Assembly (NCBI GenBank): GCA_932521035.1 | Contig: OW051494.1 | Location: 4,388,001 to 4,452,000 of the forward strand | Direction of reading: 5' to 3' | From: Oscheius dolichura | Taxonomy: Eukaryota; Nematoda; Chromadorea; Rhabditida; Rhabditidae | DNA length: 64,000 nt | Part shown: piece by piece, positions 23,548-35,051 of the stretch | Numbering within the stretch: position 1 is the first letter of the stretch | How the letters are laid out: each line of letters opens with the position of its first letter | Notes under the pieces: model-generated | The model's input: the letters and a program-made list of their open reading frames with translations, nothing else | Database searches by the model: none | Told to the model about the DNA's origin: nothing | Position numbers and translations under genes: made by a program

Positions 23548-25083
23548 ATGCAACGCGACGTACATGGTAAAATATTATGAATGTTCATCCACTTATATTT
23601 TTATTATTTTAGCCGAACCAGTTACCCTCGGCTTTCCCGTGGTTATAGAACCTAATTATTTATATTCTCTTCGTAGTCAATATCTTCCTTTGGGCAAAAT
23701 CGGCGGCAAACCTTCATGGCTTAATCCAATAAAAATACCTTCTTCAGAACATTTTGAGTGCAAGGTATTAAATAAATCTTTATCCTAATTGAACACTTTT
23801 AAGATCTGTAAAAAACCTATGTGTTTTCTTATTCAGCTTTACGCAACCTCGAACGACGACCCTGTTCATTCGTTCCATAGAACATTGTATGTCTTCATTT
23901 GCAGGAGTCCTGAATGCTCGAAGGTACATACAAAATTTCATACCTCATTTGTTATAGGCAAACGATCCATCTAATATCGCTGTCTTCCGCTGTATTCTTC
24001 CTCGTGCAAACGATTATTACTCTTTTGATGGTCCTATGGATCCTGATCTTGGTACGGGTAGTTGTGAGTCGCATAATACCATTCAGATGGTGATGTTCCA
24101 AATCCACGCGCTCCGTCGGATGTCCCACATTTATGTGAAATTTGTGGTTGTTTTGCTAGCAAGAAATGTGCCAAATGTGCGATGTCGTGGTTTGTAAACA
24201 CCTGATGTAACCTATGGAAACCCTCAGGTATTGCAGTCGAGAACATCAAGCAATTGATTGGACAACTTCACACAAATTAGATTGTGGTAAAGTAGATGCC
24301 AACAAAGTTGCTACGTCTCCTGCAAATCCTGCAAATCCATTTCTTTTTAAAGAGTATGGTATTTGCCTAGATAACGTTTATCTCTCATTGAGCTGTTATA
24401 TGTAATAATTTCTTAGGAATATGTTCCTGGCAATCTGTTGGACGATATTTCGGATGATGAAGAGGGTGATAGTGTTGATTCAGACGACGAGACTGAGGAC
24501 GATAGAACCAAAAGAATGCACGATTTTCAAAAATTTATTGACTCACAAAAAGATGTACGGGTTTCATTTGACAACTTTTACATAATTTTTAATAGAAAAA
24601 TAGCGATATTACTGTGGCTGATGCTGAAGCAGCAGTAAGTGAGCAGAAAAAAGACGACGCATTTGAAAGATTCAATAGGCTTATTAACCTCAATCCGGAT
24701 CAAATTGTTCGATATCAACGTTATGGTTAGAAGTCCTGAATTAATTCCTATTGTTTATTGCAGGAGAACCTCTCCCTGCCACTGATCTTGCAGTACCTCT
24801 TCCTGTTCCCGACGCAATCCCTTCTTGTGATATATGTGGCTCACCGCGTCGGTTTGAGTTCCAGTTAACTCCTCATCTTTTGTCGCTGATGGAAGTCGAT
24901 AGTATTGGTACGTTACTCTTGCTCTCACTTGATTTCTATTTGTTTTCTTTTAAATTATGAGGCTGGATTATTTTAGGGCAGTCTATTGATTTTGCAAGTG
25001 TCTACATCTATACATGTATGCGCAACTGTGAAATTCCAGAAGGTTATGCTCGAGAGTTTGTTTTTAAACAAGATTTTGCCTAA
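23548..25083 (+). CDS. PDCD2: PDCD2-like protein with MYND zinc finger
   Basis: PDCD2 family proteins help ribosomal protein uS5 enter the small subunit, in cytosol and nucleus. The N-terminal reading is MQRDVH, a 45-nt intron, then EPVTLGFPV; the KIGGKPSWLNP block is a family hallmark. CKVCKKPMCFLIQLYA and RTLYVFICRSPEC form the first Cys-rich part. A MYND finger follows (CEICGCFASKKCAKCAM then WYCSREHQAIDW...HKLDC, about 24130-24285). An acidic stretch (DDISDDEEGDSVDSDDE) precedes the C-terminal PDCD2 domain: RYGEPLPATD, IPSCDICGSPRRFEFQLTPHLL and the final YTCMRNCEIPEGYAREFVF with stop at 25081. The start lies 2 nt after the VMA21 stop, so no room exists for a separate promoter. Confidence 0.93.
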
Positions 25084-25265
25084 TTGTTCCATGTTGGTTT
25101 TGCCCGAAATTCCTTGTTTTGCCCTTTTGCTGATGTTATTATTATCATTGTTAAATAAAACCTTAGTTCCAAAAGTGTTCATCGGCATATTTTTAGTACC
25201 ATCTTCATTTTATAAATTAACATGTGCTTACTAATGTGATAGTTAGTTCCACAGAAACTAACCAA

Positions 25266-27778
25266 ATGAATAAACGCAAATGCTCTTCATCAGGAGGCAG
25301 TCGAAAAAAAGGTTAGTCTAATTTGGCAGCGTATTCAATTTTGTAGGAAGTCACGCCATTAGTCTTATCTATTTTCTTGGATTTTCTGCCACTGAAATAA
25401 CAGAAATCAAAAAGAAAGCTCATCGTGAGGTGAACTATGCTGAACAGCTAACCTCTGATGTCACTCATATAGTCTTCAATGAGAGAGCAGTCGTTGCCGA
25501 AGTTCCTATTTCAAAACTTTATTTCGCAGCAATATCTGGTAAAGCATACTTAGATATTTTTAAACTTCTAGGTTCGTGGTTGATTCGGCCTGAATGGCTG
25601 CTAAGTGATAGCCCCGAAGACAATTATGCCCTAGCAACCAATAGTTTAGATTACATATTTTCCAAAGCAGGTTCCATCTGTATCCCTCAGGAAATTGTGA
25701 AACTGTAAATAACTACGCTCATTTTCTGTAAATTTTACTTATAGGTGTGAATTCTATGCTACTTCAAAAAAGCAAATTTTTCAAAATCCAATATTTAGTA
25801 AAGTTTTGTTTTTACAGTCTTCACATGACAGTGAGGACTTGAAATGTGATATAAGAAGGTCAGTCGTTATGATATACTAATACCGTAGAACAGTATTCTG
25901 GAAGTGTCCGGGGCCTCTCTTGTACCATCTACTACTATTACCAGAAAAATGACGCTTAAGGGTAAAAATGACCATAACGTAAGCTTTATTCTTACTACAG
26001 TATAATTATGGTTACAGGTAAGTATTGCTGTCACCTTTACAAAAGATGCTGTCAATCTTAACAAATCTTTGCTGAGAATTCTATTAGAAGATGGAGTACC
26101 TGTTATTCATTATAACAATTTATTAGACTACGTAAAGCAAAAGGTTTTGACAACTTTTCTGATGAATTTTTACAATTTAGAGAGAACCTCGACAAAATGA
26201 GCTACTGGAAATTTCAGACAGTTTGTGGAGCTCGGAAAATTTATCTTACATCGAAGTAGGCTACTTTCTGTGTATGGTGACACTTTAGGTTACATCTTCA
26301 AAGCCTTCCATGATGTCGACCACAGAATGCGACACTGCTAACCGCAGCCATCAGAACTCCGCGCGTTGTTTTTTCTTGCCAGAAACCATCGGTTTTTAAC
26401 AGTATAGCTGGGTTAACAAAACATTTAGAAACATGGTTTGTTTGTAAATCTGTATTTGCTTCATGGATGGAATATATGAATGTAACACCGCAATATACAG
26501 ACATCATGAAATCCTTGAAGGAACACGATAAAGTATGATTTATTTTATTACCTATAGTCTGCTTCAGAAAACTTATTTTCAATCCGTGGAATCATTGAAT
26601 AATTTTTCCCAGATTATCAGCGAATACCATTTAAATACGAAAGAGGAAGAAGTCAGTTTTACTTTAAAAAGAGTTCATCTTTTATTTCAGGTGAGCGATC
26701 TTATTTGTTATTCGGCAGTTAGTTACCTTACAAACTCTGACAATCCACTATTTCTCCCGACTCCTACAGCAGTATCGTTTCTCTTCCATAAAGTAGTGAT
26801 GGTGTGTGTTGCGTTTTTCTCGATTTTGAAATTTGGTATAGGGTGAATGCAGTGAGCTACTGGATACAAAAACGACTGCATTTACTTACATCAAAGCTTT
26901 AATCCAAAAATATCCTCCACATGATTATGAGAGTCGAATGTATTGGGTCCAGGTTAATTATGACACATTTTTCAAACATAATTCTAGGCGCTAGCATCTA
27001 TTTCGAAGAACAGCGAAGATGACTTCAAGGTGAGTGAATGTGATGTGAAGAAGATTCTGCGAGAAATAAGGCATTTACTTGAGAAAGTTTTTCAGTAAGT
27101 ATAATTTTTACATTCAATTTTGAAAATTTCAGAAAAGATCCAATCGATGAGAATGTAGTCGCCATTCTACTTGACATTTTTGAAATTGATTTATATTACT
27201 TTGAAGTAAGTTATTTTTTAAATACTTGCTATTATTTCAGTGTGGCGGCGAAATACGTGGTCCAAATCAGCTGTTCACTGAGAAATCTTTTAAAAAGTAA
27301 TCTTTGCCAGTTTTGTTTACGTGTTTACAGTTTGGAACTTCTTGCCACCAACCCATTGGCCTATTTAATTGTGGACGATCTAGGGTATACGTATGGAATA
27401 GGATTAGATAAAGGAAGCAAAGAATTTTTAATGGCTATGAGTAAAATGGTGGCTTCTCACGAATATGTTGTGAGTTGCGCCAAAATCATAAAATACATAA
27501 TTCACAGAGTAGATATATTCGCTCTGTTACTCGACTGCACATAGTTTTTTTGGAAGCAATATATTTTACACGCCAGGTAAACTTTTGCCTATGCTAATTC
27601 ATGAGTTAACCAAGCTGTAAATATTTAAAACCTTTAGCGAGGCGAGAATGAAGCAACTATTCGTGATGACCTTTCCTCGGTAATACGGCGCATGATTAAC
27701 CATGATGTTGCAAGAGATTCTTTACAAGAGTTCTATCCAATTCAATGGATTCACAATATCCTTCGCACTATTCGATAA
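25266..27778 (+). CDS. BRCT-domain protein, possibly SLF1-like (SMC5/6 localization factor)
   Basis: Reads MNKRKCSSSGGSRKK, then a BRCT domain (AISLIYFLGFSATEITEIKK ... DVTHIVFNE ... WLIRPEWLLSD, about 25345-25600) and a second BRCT-like segment (about 25885-26135, with a SIAVTFTKDAV stretch and a VIHYNNLLDYV end). The rest of the chain, through about 27300-27500 (LELLATNPLAYLIVDDLGY), is helical and I could not match it with certainty. Two N-terminal BRCT domains followed by a long helical region resemble SLF1, which recruits SMC5/6 to DNA damage; ankyrin repeats are not seen. Other tandem-BRCT repair proteins are possible. Introns are many and short; the stop is at 27776. Confidence 0.5.
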
Positions 27779-28133
27779 ACGTGTTTTTGCTCATCATTGC
27801 GGGTGCAGTCTCTCAATTTGTTGCTTCGAAGTTTTCAGCATTGTAAATGCTGCCTTGTAATGAAGTTTACTACCTCGTTTTGCATGCATGGCTTATATGA
27901 CTGTTTTATACGTCACTGAAATATATCTAATATTCAGGAAATATAGTTCTATATATCGAGCGATCTATGCCAGAAGTAAGCATGACCCGCGTCATGACTT
28001 CTACTTTATATATAAATTAAAAATCTACATGTATACTATTCTGTAGACAGCGTATACAGATTTTTATTTTATAAATATTTACAGAAGAACTCTTACTCCT
28101 ATATTCTTACAAAAAATTGGTCCATTATTATCG
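27779..28133. other. Spacer before CINP
   Basis: AT-rich 355-nt spacer with no coding signal seen. A TTTACAG acceptor ends 50 nt before the CINP start codon. Confidence 0.4.
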
Positions 28134-28785
28134 ATGTCTGCAAATCCTGCTAAAGATAGCTCTGCGGAGGTATTTATTTTTTTGAGGATTTAAAAGGGAT
28201 GTTACAGTTTAGACTAACAACCGCAAAAGCTTACAGCGTTTTTCAATTGAAGTATGGAACTTAACGCAAAACTGGATTACAATAGGCAGGAAAGCTCAAG
28301 AAGAGATGAACATCTTCCTCAACGCACGCCTACAGCTGTTATATGCAAAGCAAAGTATAGATGGCGAGTATAAACAGGAAGAAGGATATGCGAAATCCCA
28401 GCTAACGTACGATGAAAAAGCCAAGCTTCAAAAGATCATAGTTTCAAGCATTGAGAAACTGACTGAATATGTCGAAGGCTTTAACAAAATAGTTTCAAAA
28501 TTCCGAATAGCTTTACAACGAACTATTGCTTGGCGTAAGCTAGTATTGCAATCAAAATGTTCTACAATTGTTCATATTTTAGACACATTAGAATTATATT
28601 TGCCTCTTATAATTGAAATGTATGCTCGTGAAGTTGATCTAAAACAGAAAGCACTTTTAGATTTAGGTAGCTTTGAGCATAAAGATGTTTTTATGGCAGT
28701 TGGTGAGATATTTTTACATGAGCCTCATATTGACCAGAATTTGATAGGTGTTTTTTATAGTTTAGTTGCTTCAGAAGAAAAATAA
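28134..28785 (+). CDS. CINP: CDK2-interacting protein CINP
   Basis: CINP binds ATR-ATRIP and CDK2 and takes part in replication control and ribosome assembly. The chain starts MSANPAKDSSAE; one intron (about 28170-28215) leads into TNNRKSLQRFSIEVWNL. A single long exon follows with the coiled-coil region (EKAKLQKIIVSSIEKLTEYVEGF) and the conserved C-terminal block (LIIEMYAREVDLKQKALLDL, then EIFLHEPHIDQ), which matches the CINP family in order and spacing. Length about 200 aa, as in other animals. The AATAAA at 28781 overlaps the stop codon, and the CTR9 start codon is only 97 nt downstream. Confidence 0.85.
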
Positions 28786-28882
28786 ATGTATTATTTTAAT
28801 TTTTGTTTCTTCTGTAATTTTTGTTGCACAATTATATATATTTCCATTATTTCTTATGTCTTATATCGAATTCAACACAGAC

Positions 28883-31800
28883 ATGTCTATTACAATACCA
28901 CTTCGCGACGCACCTCATGATGTAAGTTATATTTTGATTTTGAAAACGATTTAGGTTATTGAAATCCGTTATGATAGTTTGCCAAGCGGAGAAGATGCTC
29001 TCAGCATTCTTCGGTCGGAACAACCCTCCTTGGATGTATGGATTGAATTTGGAGTAATTTTTTTAAACAGATTTCTACTATATATGACAGTTTAGTTGGC
29101 CTATTATCGACAAAAGCGATACGACGAGTTCACAGCAATTTTGGAAGTGTCTGGAAACGAAGCCTACTTAGACTATGCTGGAGTAGAGACTGATCAAATG
29201 CTAGCTTTAGATATACTGGCGGCCTTCTGGGTTAAACAGGTATAATTTGTAATGCAGTTTCTTACCATATTAGGCCAACAAAGAAAGGCACGATAAAGAG
29301 AAGAAGAAACAGTACTACGCCAGAGCAACGCTGTTGTATACAACAGCGGATAAAATTCAAATGTATGAGCAGAATCATTTGGCTGGCCGTGCCTTTTTTT
29401 GCCTTGTCGAAGGAAAAGGACAAAAACTCGATCAAGCAGCACAACAATTCAACTTTGTTTTAAAACAGGTTTCATTGAAGTTCTTGCATATCTGATATTC
29501 TTTAAGAACCCTAATTCCATTGGTGCTATGATGGGAATGGCTTGTATAACCTTCAATAAAAAAGAATATAAAACCGCTCTATATTACTACAAAAAAGTAT
29601 GTTTACTTTGTTTTGCTATGATCTACAGTGTTTAAAACAAAAACCGGATGGACCTGCTGATTTTCGTGTAGGAATTGGTATGTGTTTATCACGTTTGGGA
29701 CAACTTGATAAGGCGAGGTTTGTTTTATGTCTTCTACCCGCATCTTTACCGATTGCGTCCGTTTAGATGGGCCTTTGAAAGAGCTCTGGAAATAGAACCG
29801 GATAATGTCAGTTCTTTAGTGGCCCTTGCTGTTTTGGATGAAAATGACCACACTCCAGACAGCTTACAAGTACACATAAAACATGCGCGCTTATAAACGA
29901 ATTTAGTCTTCCATCCACCGTTTAGGCGTTGCCTATAAATTGGAGCCAGAAAACCCAGTTGTTCTCGTTAATCTGGCAAATCACTTTTTCTATAGAAAGG
30001 TTTAAACCAGCAGTTTTATACTAATACATGAATAGGATCTTCAAAGAGTTGAGCATTTGGGTATGCATGCTTTGAATGCTGCTGATAGTGAAGCAATAAA
30101 AGCTGAAGCCTGTTACCAACTTGCTCGTTGTTTTCATGTGCAGAAAGACTACGAAAAGGCATTTAAAGTAAGTTAGTTAATTTCCTTCGTACATATTTTC
30201 AGTATTATTATCAAGCTACTACACTAAACCAAGCAAACTTCATTTTGCCGTTTTACGGTTTAGGCCAGCTTCATATCCAGCGAGGAGAATACACACAGGT
30301 TAAAATTTCGCACTGCATTCATATGAATCCTTCAGGCTATCGCCGCCTTCGAGATGATTTTGAAAAATAATCTGAATTGTACTGACTCATTAAAAGTTCT
30401 CGGATCTCTCTACGCCGCGGAGGATAACAATCCAGTTCAGTAGCATTTATTATCAGCTTATGAATAACTTCAGATATACAAGCAAAAAGCAAGAGACTAT
30501 TTTGCTAAATATCTTCAAAGTTTCCCTGAAGATGTAGAAGTGTTGATCGATTTGGCACAATTATTGGAATACACAGATCCTCAAGTAAAGAGTATAAGCT
30601 ATTCCAAATCTTGATTCAGAAGTCACTTTCATTATATCAGAAAGCAATGGAAATTATGTCCTCAAGGGAAATTGAAATCCCACCAGAAATTATAAATAAT
30701 GTTGCTTCACTTAATTTGAATCAAGGTTGTTACGAAGAAGCTCGTAATTTGTATTTAGACGCTGAAGCAAAGATTCAGGTAATTTGTAAGTTGCTTGAAA
30801 AAATTAAATACAGGATATGATTGCTAATGGGGATGACACAGCTCCAGACATGCTTATAACCATACGCTATAATCTTGCTCGATGTATGGAATTTTTGTGC
30901 TTCTTTGATGATGCCGAACGGTTGTATAAAGAGATTCTAAAGGATCAACCAAATTATGTTGATTGTATGCTGAATTTTTATAATGCGTATGTCAAATTTT
31001 AGGTATGATACGTTTGGGTTGCTTAGCGCGGAATCGTGGGCAAATTTATGATGCATCTATGTTATTTAAAGAAGCCATCTCTATTAACCCCAACAATGCA
31101 GATCCATGGACTTTGATTGGTTTATTGCACATGGCGAAACAAGAGTATGTTCACCTATTAAAATGTGGCATGTGTAGTTTAGATATGGTCCTGCTCAAAA
31201 AAAATTCGAGCATATATTGAAAATGAAAGAATCAGCCGGACGGCAAGACGCCTATTCACATGTAGCTTTAGGAAACGTCTGGTTGGAGTCACTATTTAAT
31301 CCCCTGCGTGACAGATCTAATGTGAGACACGTTTTTTCTTTAATTACTCTTCAAAATGTAGGATGCTAAATACTACGAACGAGCGCTAGCGCTGTACCAA
31401 AGAGCTTTAAAAATCCAGTCAAGAAATATGTGGGCCGCTAATGGTTTAGGATGTATATTAGCTCATAAAAAAAGATGGCAGGAAGCACGAGATATTTTTT
31501 CACAAGTAAATTAAACTTTAACGAAATGATACCACGTAGGTACGAGAAGCAACCTCGGACTTTTTCGATGTATGGGTTAATATTGCTCATGTGTATATGG
31601 AAACTCGTCAGTATGTCCCCGCGATTCAGATGTATACTAACGCTATGAAGAAATTCTCTAAAGAAAATGATCCCAATATGTTGACTTCATTAGCAAGAGC
31701 TTATTATGCTTCTAACAAACTTCAAGAATGCCGAGAAATTTTAGAAAAGGTCGGTAAGCATTGTATAGCTTTATTATACTATCCTAGGCTATAATTGAGT

Positions 31801-33281
31801 CAGCTGATAACATTCTTTTAAAATTCAACTACGCCTTTATTCTAAAGAAAATGTCCAAAAATATTCTAGAAAATACGAAAGCAAGTAGTGCTATGGTAAA
31901 CGGAGCTATCGCAGATTTAAAAACGGCGGAAAGGTAGGGGTTTTATTTCAAAAAATGTAATAATTTTTACTCAAAGTCAAGTTTAGAATATATTCCTTTA
32001 TCAATAGCAACAAAGATGATGCCTTAGCTAATGTTAAACTAGTCTCCCGTACAGCATGCGGTGAAGAAGCAAGACAGTGCCATGATCTTCTGAAGCAAGC
32101 GCAGACCTACCTGAGTCGTGCGGAAGAGCAAGATCGTCAAGAAGATGAACGAAGAAGACAGCAAGAAGAGGTTGTGGGGTGTAATTGACATATATTTTTA
32201 CATTTCAGGAGCGTGCTGCCTTATTGAAAAAACTTATGTACCAAAAATTAGAAAAAGAGGAGATTGAACGCAAAAAGAAAGAAGATGCAGATGCGTTACG
32301 GCAAACATTTGTGGAGATGACTAAAGAATATCTTAGATTGCCAGAGGTCAGTTATTTCCCTTCTTTCACACTATGTAAGTGAGCATTAATTACATCTTGA
32401 GTCTCAATTCCATTTGAAATGAAACGTTATAGCGAATTTTACATTTTATTTGTTCGATTCATTTCTCTTTTATAATGTGTTATTGCAGATTAAAGAAGAG
32501 GAAAAAAAACCACGTGGAGCCGGTGGTGGACGACGTAAAAAGGCAGGCGATGGTGAAGAATTCGTTAATGACAGTTCTGATATGGGTGATTGGCAAGGCG
32601 AGGGAGGAGAGCAAAGGAAAAAAGACGTTAGCTCAGTGTATAATGTCTACAGATAATCTTATAGAAAGCTTCAAAGAAGGCGTCACGGAAAAGACGAGAG
32701 AAGAAATCACTTGCTGGCAGTGGTTCAGACAACGAAGAAGATGATAAAGCTAGCCGTAAAAGAAAACGAGCTGAAGCTGCTGCTAGAAAGGCGGAAGCTA
32801 AACTGTCAGCAAAACAAAGCGCCAAAAGTAAGGGAAGATAGTTGCTCTTAGAAATTGTTTTAAGTAAAAAGCAGAGCATTCCTTTCATCGGAATCGGATT
32901 CTTCTGAAGGACCAGCACCAGAGCCAGCCGGTAATCTGGAAGATAGCCCTCCTCCCGCTATACAAACTTCAGACAGTGATGAAAGCTCTCCAAAGCCGAA
33001 AAAATTGAAAGTGAGTTTTTTTTCAGTATTATATTTTATTCGTCTTTTGTCTGGGTTATTGTTCTACTATGTTTCTTTGTATACGATATTATTTTTCACG
33101 ATTTCAGCCAAAAATGGGTTCTGACTCATCAAATTCTGATTCCGATGTTCCTCATCGTAAGTTGGATAGCGATGATGAAGCGCCTCCAGAGCAACGTCGA
33201 AGTTTGTCGGGGAGTGAAAGCGACACACCCAGGAAACGGCCAAAAAAGGTTGCATCTTCCGAAGATTCAGACAGCGATTAA
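28883..33281 (+). CDS. CTR9: RNA polymerase-associated protein CTR9 (PAF1 complex)
   Basis: Scaffold of the PAF1 elongation complex, which promotes H2B ubiquitination and H3 methylation during transcription. The N-terminus reads [20 protein letters not shown], close to the family start. Many tetratricopeptide repeats follow across 29-31.8 kb, e.g. [56 protein letters not shown], and [17 protein letters not shown] charged coiled coil ([19 protein letters not shown], about 32200-32280) and a Ser/Asp/Glu/Lys-rich tail end with SSEDSDSD at 33278, as expected for the C-terminal part of CTR9. About two dozen introns of about 35-60 nt interrupt it. AATAAA lies at 33351. Confidence 0.93.
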
Positions 33282-33350
33282 TTCTCGCATAAATTACTTT
33301 CATCTTTCGTGGTATTCTTTAACTCACTAATCAATTGTATTTAGACACCA

Positions 33351-33356
33351 AATAAA
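33351..33356 (+). terminator. Polyadenylation signal of CTR9
   Basis: AATAAA 70 nt after the CTR9 stop codon and only about 40 nt before the start codon of the next small gene, as in operon spacing. Confidence 0.6.
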
Positions 33357-33391
33357 AATTATGTGCAGTCTTTCGAAGAAAAAAAATATGA

Positions 33392-33625
33392 ATGATGGAA
33401 AAAGAAAAAAAAGCAATGGCAAAACGTTCGACTGATGCGATTATTACTCAACAAGTTCGATACATCAAGAGAAGTGACAATATAATGGAAAAGGGAATGG
33501 TAGTGGGACGGCCGGTTGAACTCAGAGGTGGTACTATGGAAGTGACATCGACCTCCTCAAGTATACCTGAAAGCCATTATATCGATTGGGAAAGTGCCAC
33601 ATCCCCCTTTCTTGATCTGGGTTAA
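33392..33625 (+). CDS. Small protein of unknown function
   Basis: Single-exon open frame of 77 aa beginning MMEKEKKAMAKRSTDAI and ending WESATSPFLDLG. It is basic at the start, has no signal peptide, membrane segment or known motif that I recognise, and shows a plausible codon pattern in the AT-rich style of its neighbours. It begins 110 nt after the CTR9 stop on the same strand; a GTGCAG acceptor-like site lies at 33363-33368. This placement fits a downstream operon gene. It may alternatively be a chance open frame. Confidence 0.5.
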   Translation: MMEKEKKAMAKRSTDAIITQQVRYIKRSDNIMEKGMVVGRPVELRGGTMEVTSTSSSIPESHYIDWESATSPFLDLG

Positions 33626-33720
33626 ATACAATTTTCTAGGTTATATCATTTCTAATCTTTTTGGCTAACAAAATGTTACCAAAATAACTAAACAAACTCA
33701 ATTCACCGCATTCATTTAGG

Positions 33721-34542
33721 CTATACCGATAACGCCGCAACCGAGTCGTCCTCCTGCATTTCCCGTCTTCAAGCTGTCCGCTGCTCCTCCTTTCCCCAGG
33801 TCATCCACCTTCTCGTGGACCACCAGGGCCCTTCCCAAGACCGAATGCTGGCCATTGAGGGACAACAAAGAGTCCGACACACTGATGACTGTGTCTCCGG
33901 ATTCCTGAAAATGACTCGTTCGTATTTTAGCCTTTCAGTCTTTTTTTGTGCTTTCGCATTGTTTGTTGGCTGTCAAATGACCCAACATTGCCAGTCGGTC
34001 AAACCGGTCGCGAGCGGGTGCCAACATACCGGGGTCTTGATGTTGCCGAGATCCCCCACATGGCGATTCGAGTCTGAAGGAGCTCCATGATCCAATTTGT
34101 GTGGGTTGAAGTGTCCAGCACTAGCGAGGCAGCCGTTTCCCAAATCCCCCTTTTCATGTACATGGAAGCCGTGGAGACCGGGGGCAAGTCCGGAGAGAGA
34201 TCCATTCAACTGAAACACCAGTTTGATGGTAATGTTTTGCCCATTTCTACAACCCTGCGACTCGTACTTCAAGGTCAATTAGTTTGCACAAGTTGAGGAT
34301 TGTTTTCAAGGAGAGTACCTTCACAAAAGAGCCTGATTGTTCCAAATCTATAATACCAAGAAGCTTCGTTCCAACACCTCCCTTTACCGCCTCATAAATG
34401 TAGCTGCGAGCACGTTGAACTGTAAACAAGATTGGTGCTAATCTATGCATCGAAGACAGTTCGACGTCGCGTTACCTTCATTGACAGCTAATGAACTAGA
34501 AAGTAGGCTGAGGCTAATGAGGGAGATAAAAGTCGCAATCAT
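33721..34542 (-). CDS. Secreted Cu/Zn superoxide dismutase
   Basis: Converts superoxide to hydrogen peroxide and oxygen. A signal peptide starts the chain ([20 protein letters not shown], 34542 downwards), so the enzyme is probably extracellular. Metal ligands are present: [10 protein letters not shown] (about 34180), [12 protein letters not shown] (about 34120), NRHVGDLGN, and [10 protein letters not shown] (about 33810). The C-terminus reads [14 protein letters not shown], one residue short of the usual end. At least three introns; exon limits near 34200-34330 are unsure. The gene is GC-rich and on the opposite strand to all its AT-rich neighbours, so it stands out in base composition. Confidence 0.9.
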
Positions 34543-35051
34543 CACAGGGTTGATGGACCGGTCGACTGGTATCTGTCCCGCAGCCCCGCCCCTCTGTTGA
34601 TCGTTTTAACACTTCGCATAAATATGCGACAAGAACGGAAAGGTTGAATATAGAAGATATCAGATAGACGTCCTTGGTTACATATTACAGAAGAATTTAC
34701 CAGCTTATGTTGTTGCTGGCCTGGTTGAAACAGAAAGACTTCTAAGAATATATTCAGAGTGTGTTCAGTGATGTGACATCTACTGAAGAAGGTCACCATA
34801 TTCTAGTATTCCCGAGAGAGCCGTTTGGGGTTCGGGAAGACCGCAGCCGTATTCTCCCGCCTATTTTCCCTTTCAAACTATTCCATTACCCCTACCACCA
34901 AATATATATACCAAAAACGCGATACTCAGTTTCCAGCTAAATTCGTAAAATATAATATTTCTTTTCAGTCCACAGTTGAGCATAAGCTATATTCGATTGC
35001 TTCAGGAGCAAGATCAAGGTATTACCATCGGAGACTGGCTATTGAGAAGAC
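34543..35051. promoter_or_regulatory. Divergent region between SOD and EXO1
   Basis: About 510 nt between divergent start codons, with no supported exon. TTTTCAG at about 34962-34968 could be an acceptor for an EXO1 5' leader. Confidence 0.45.
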
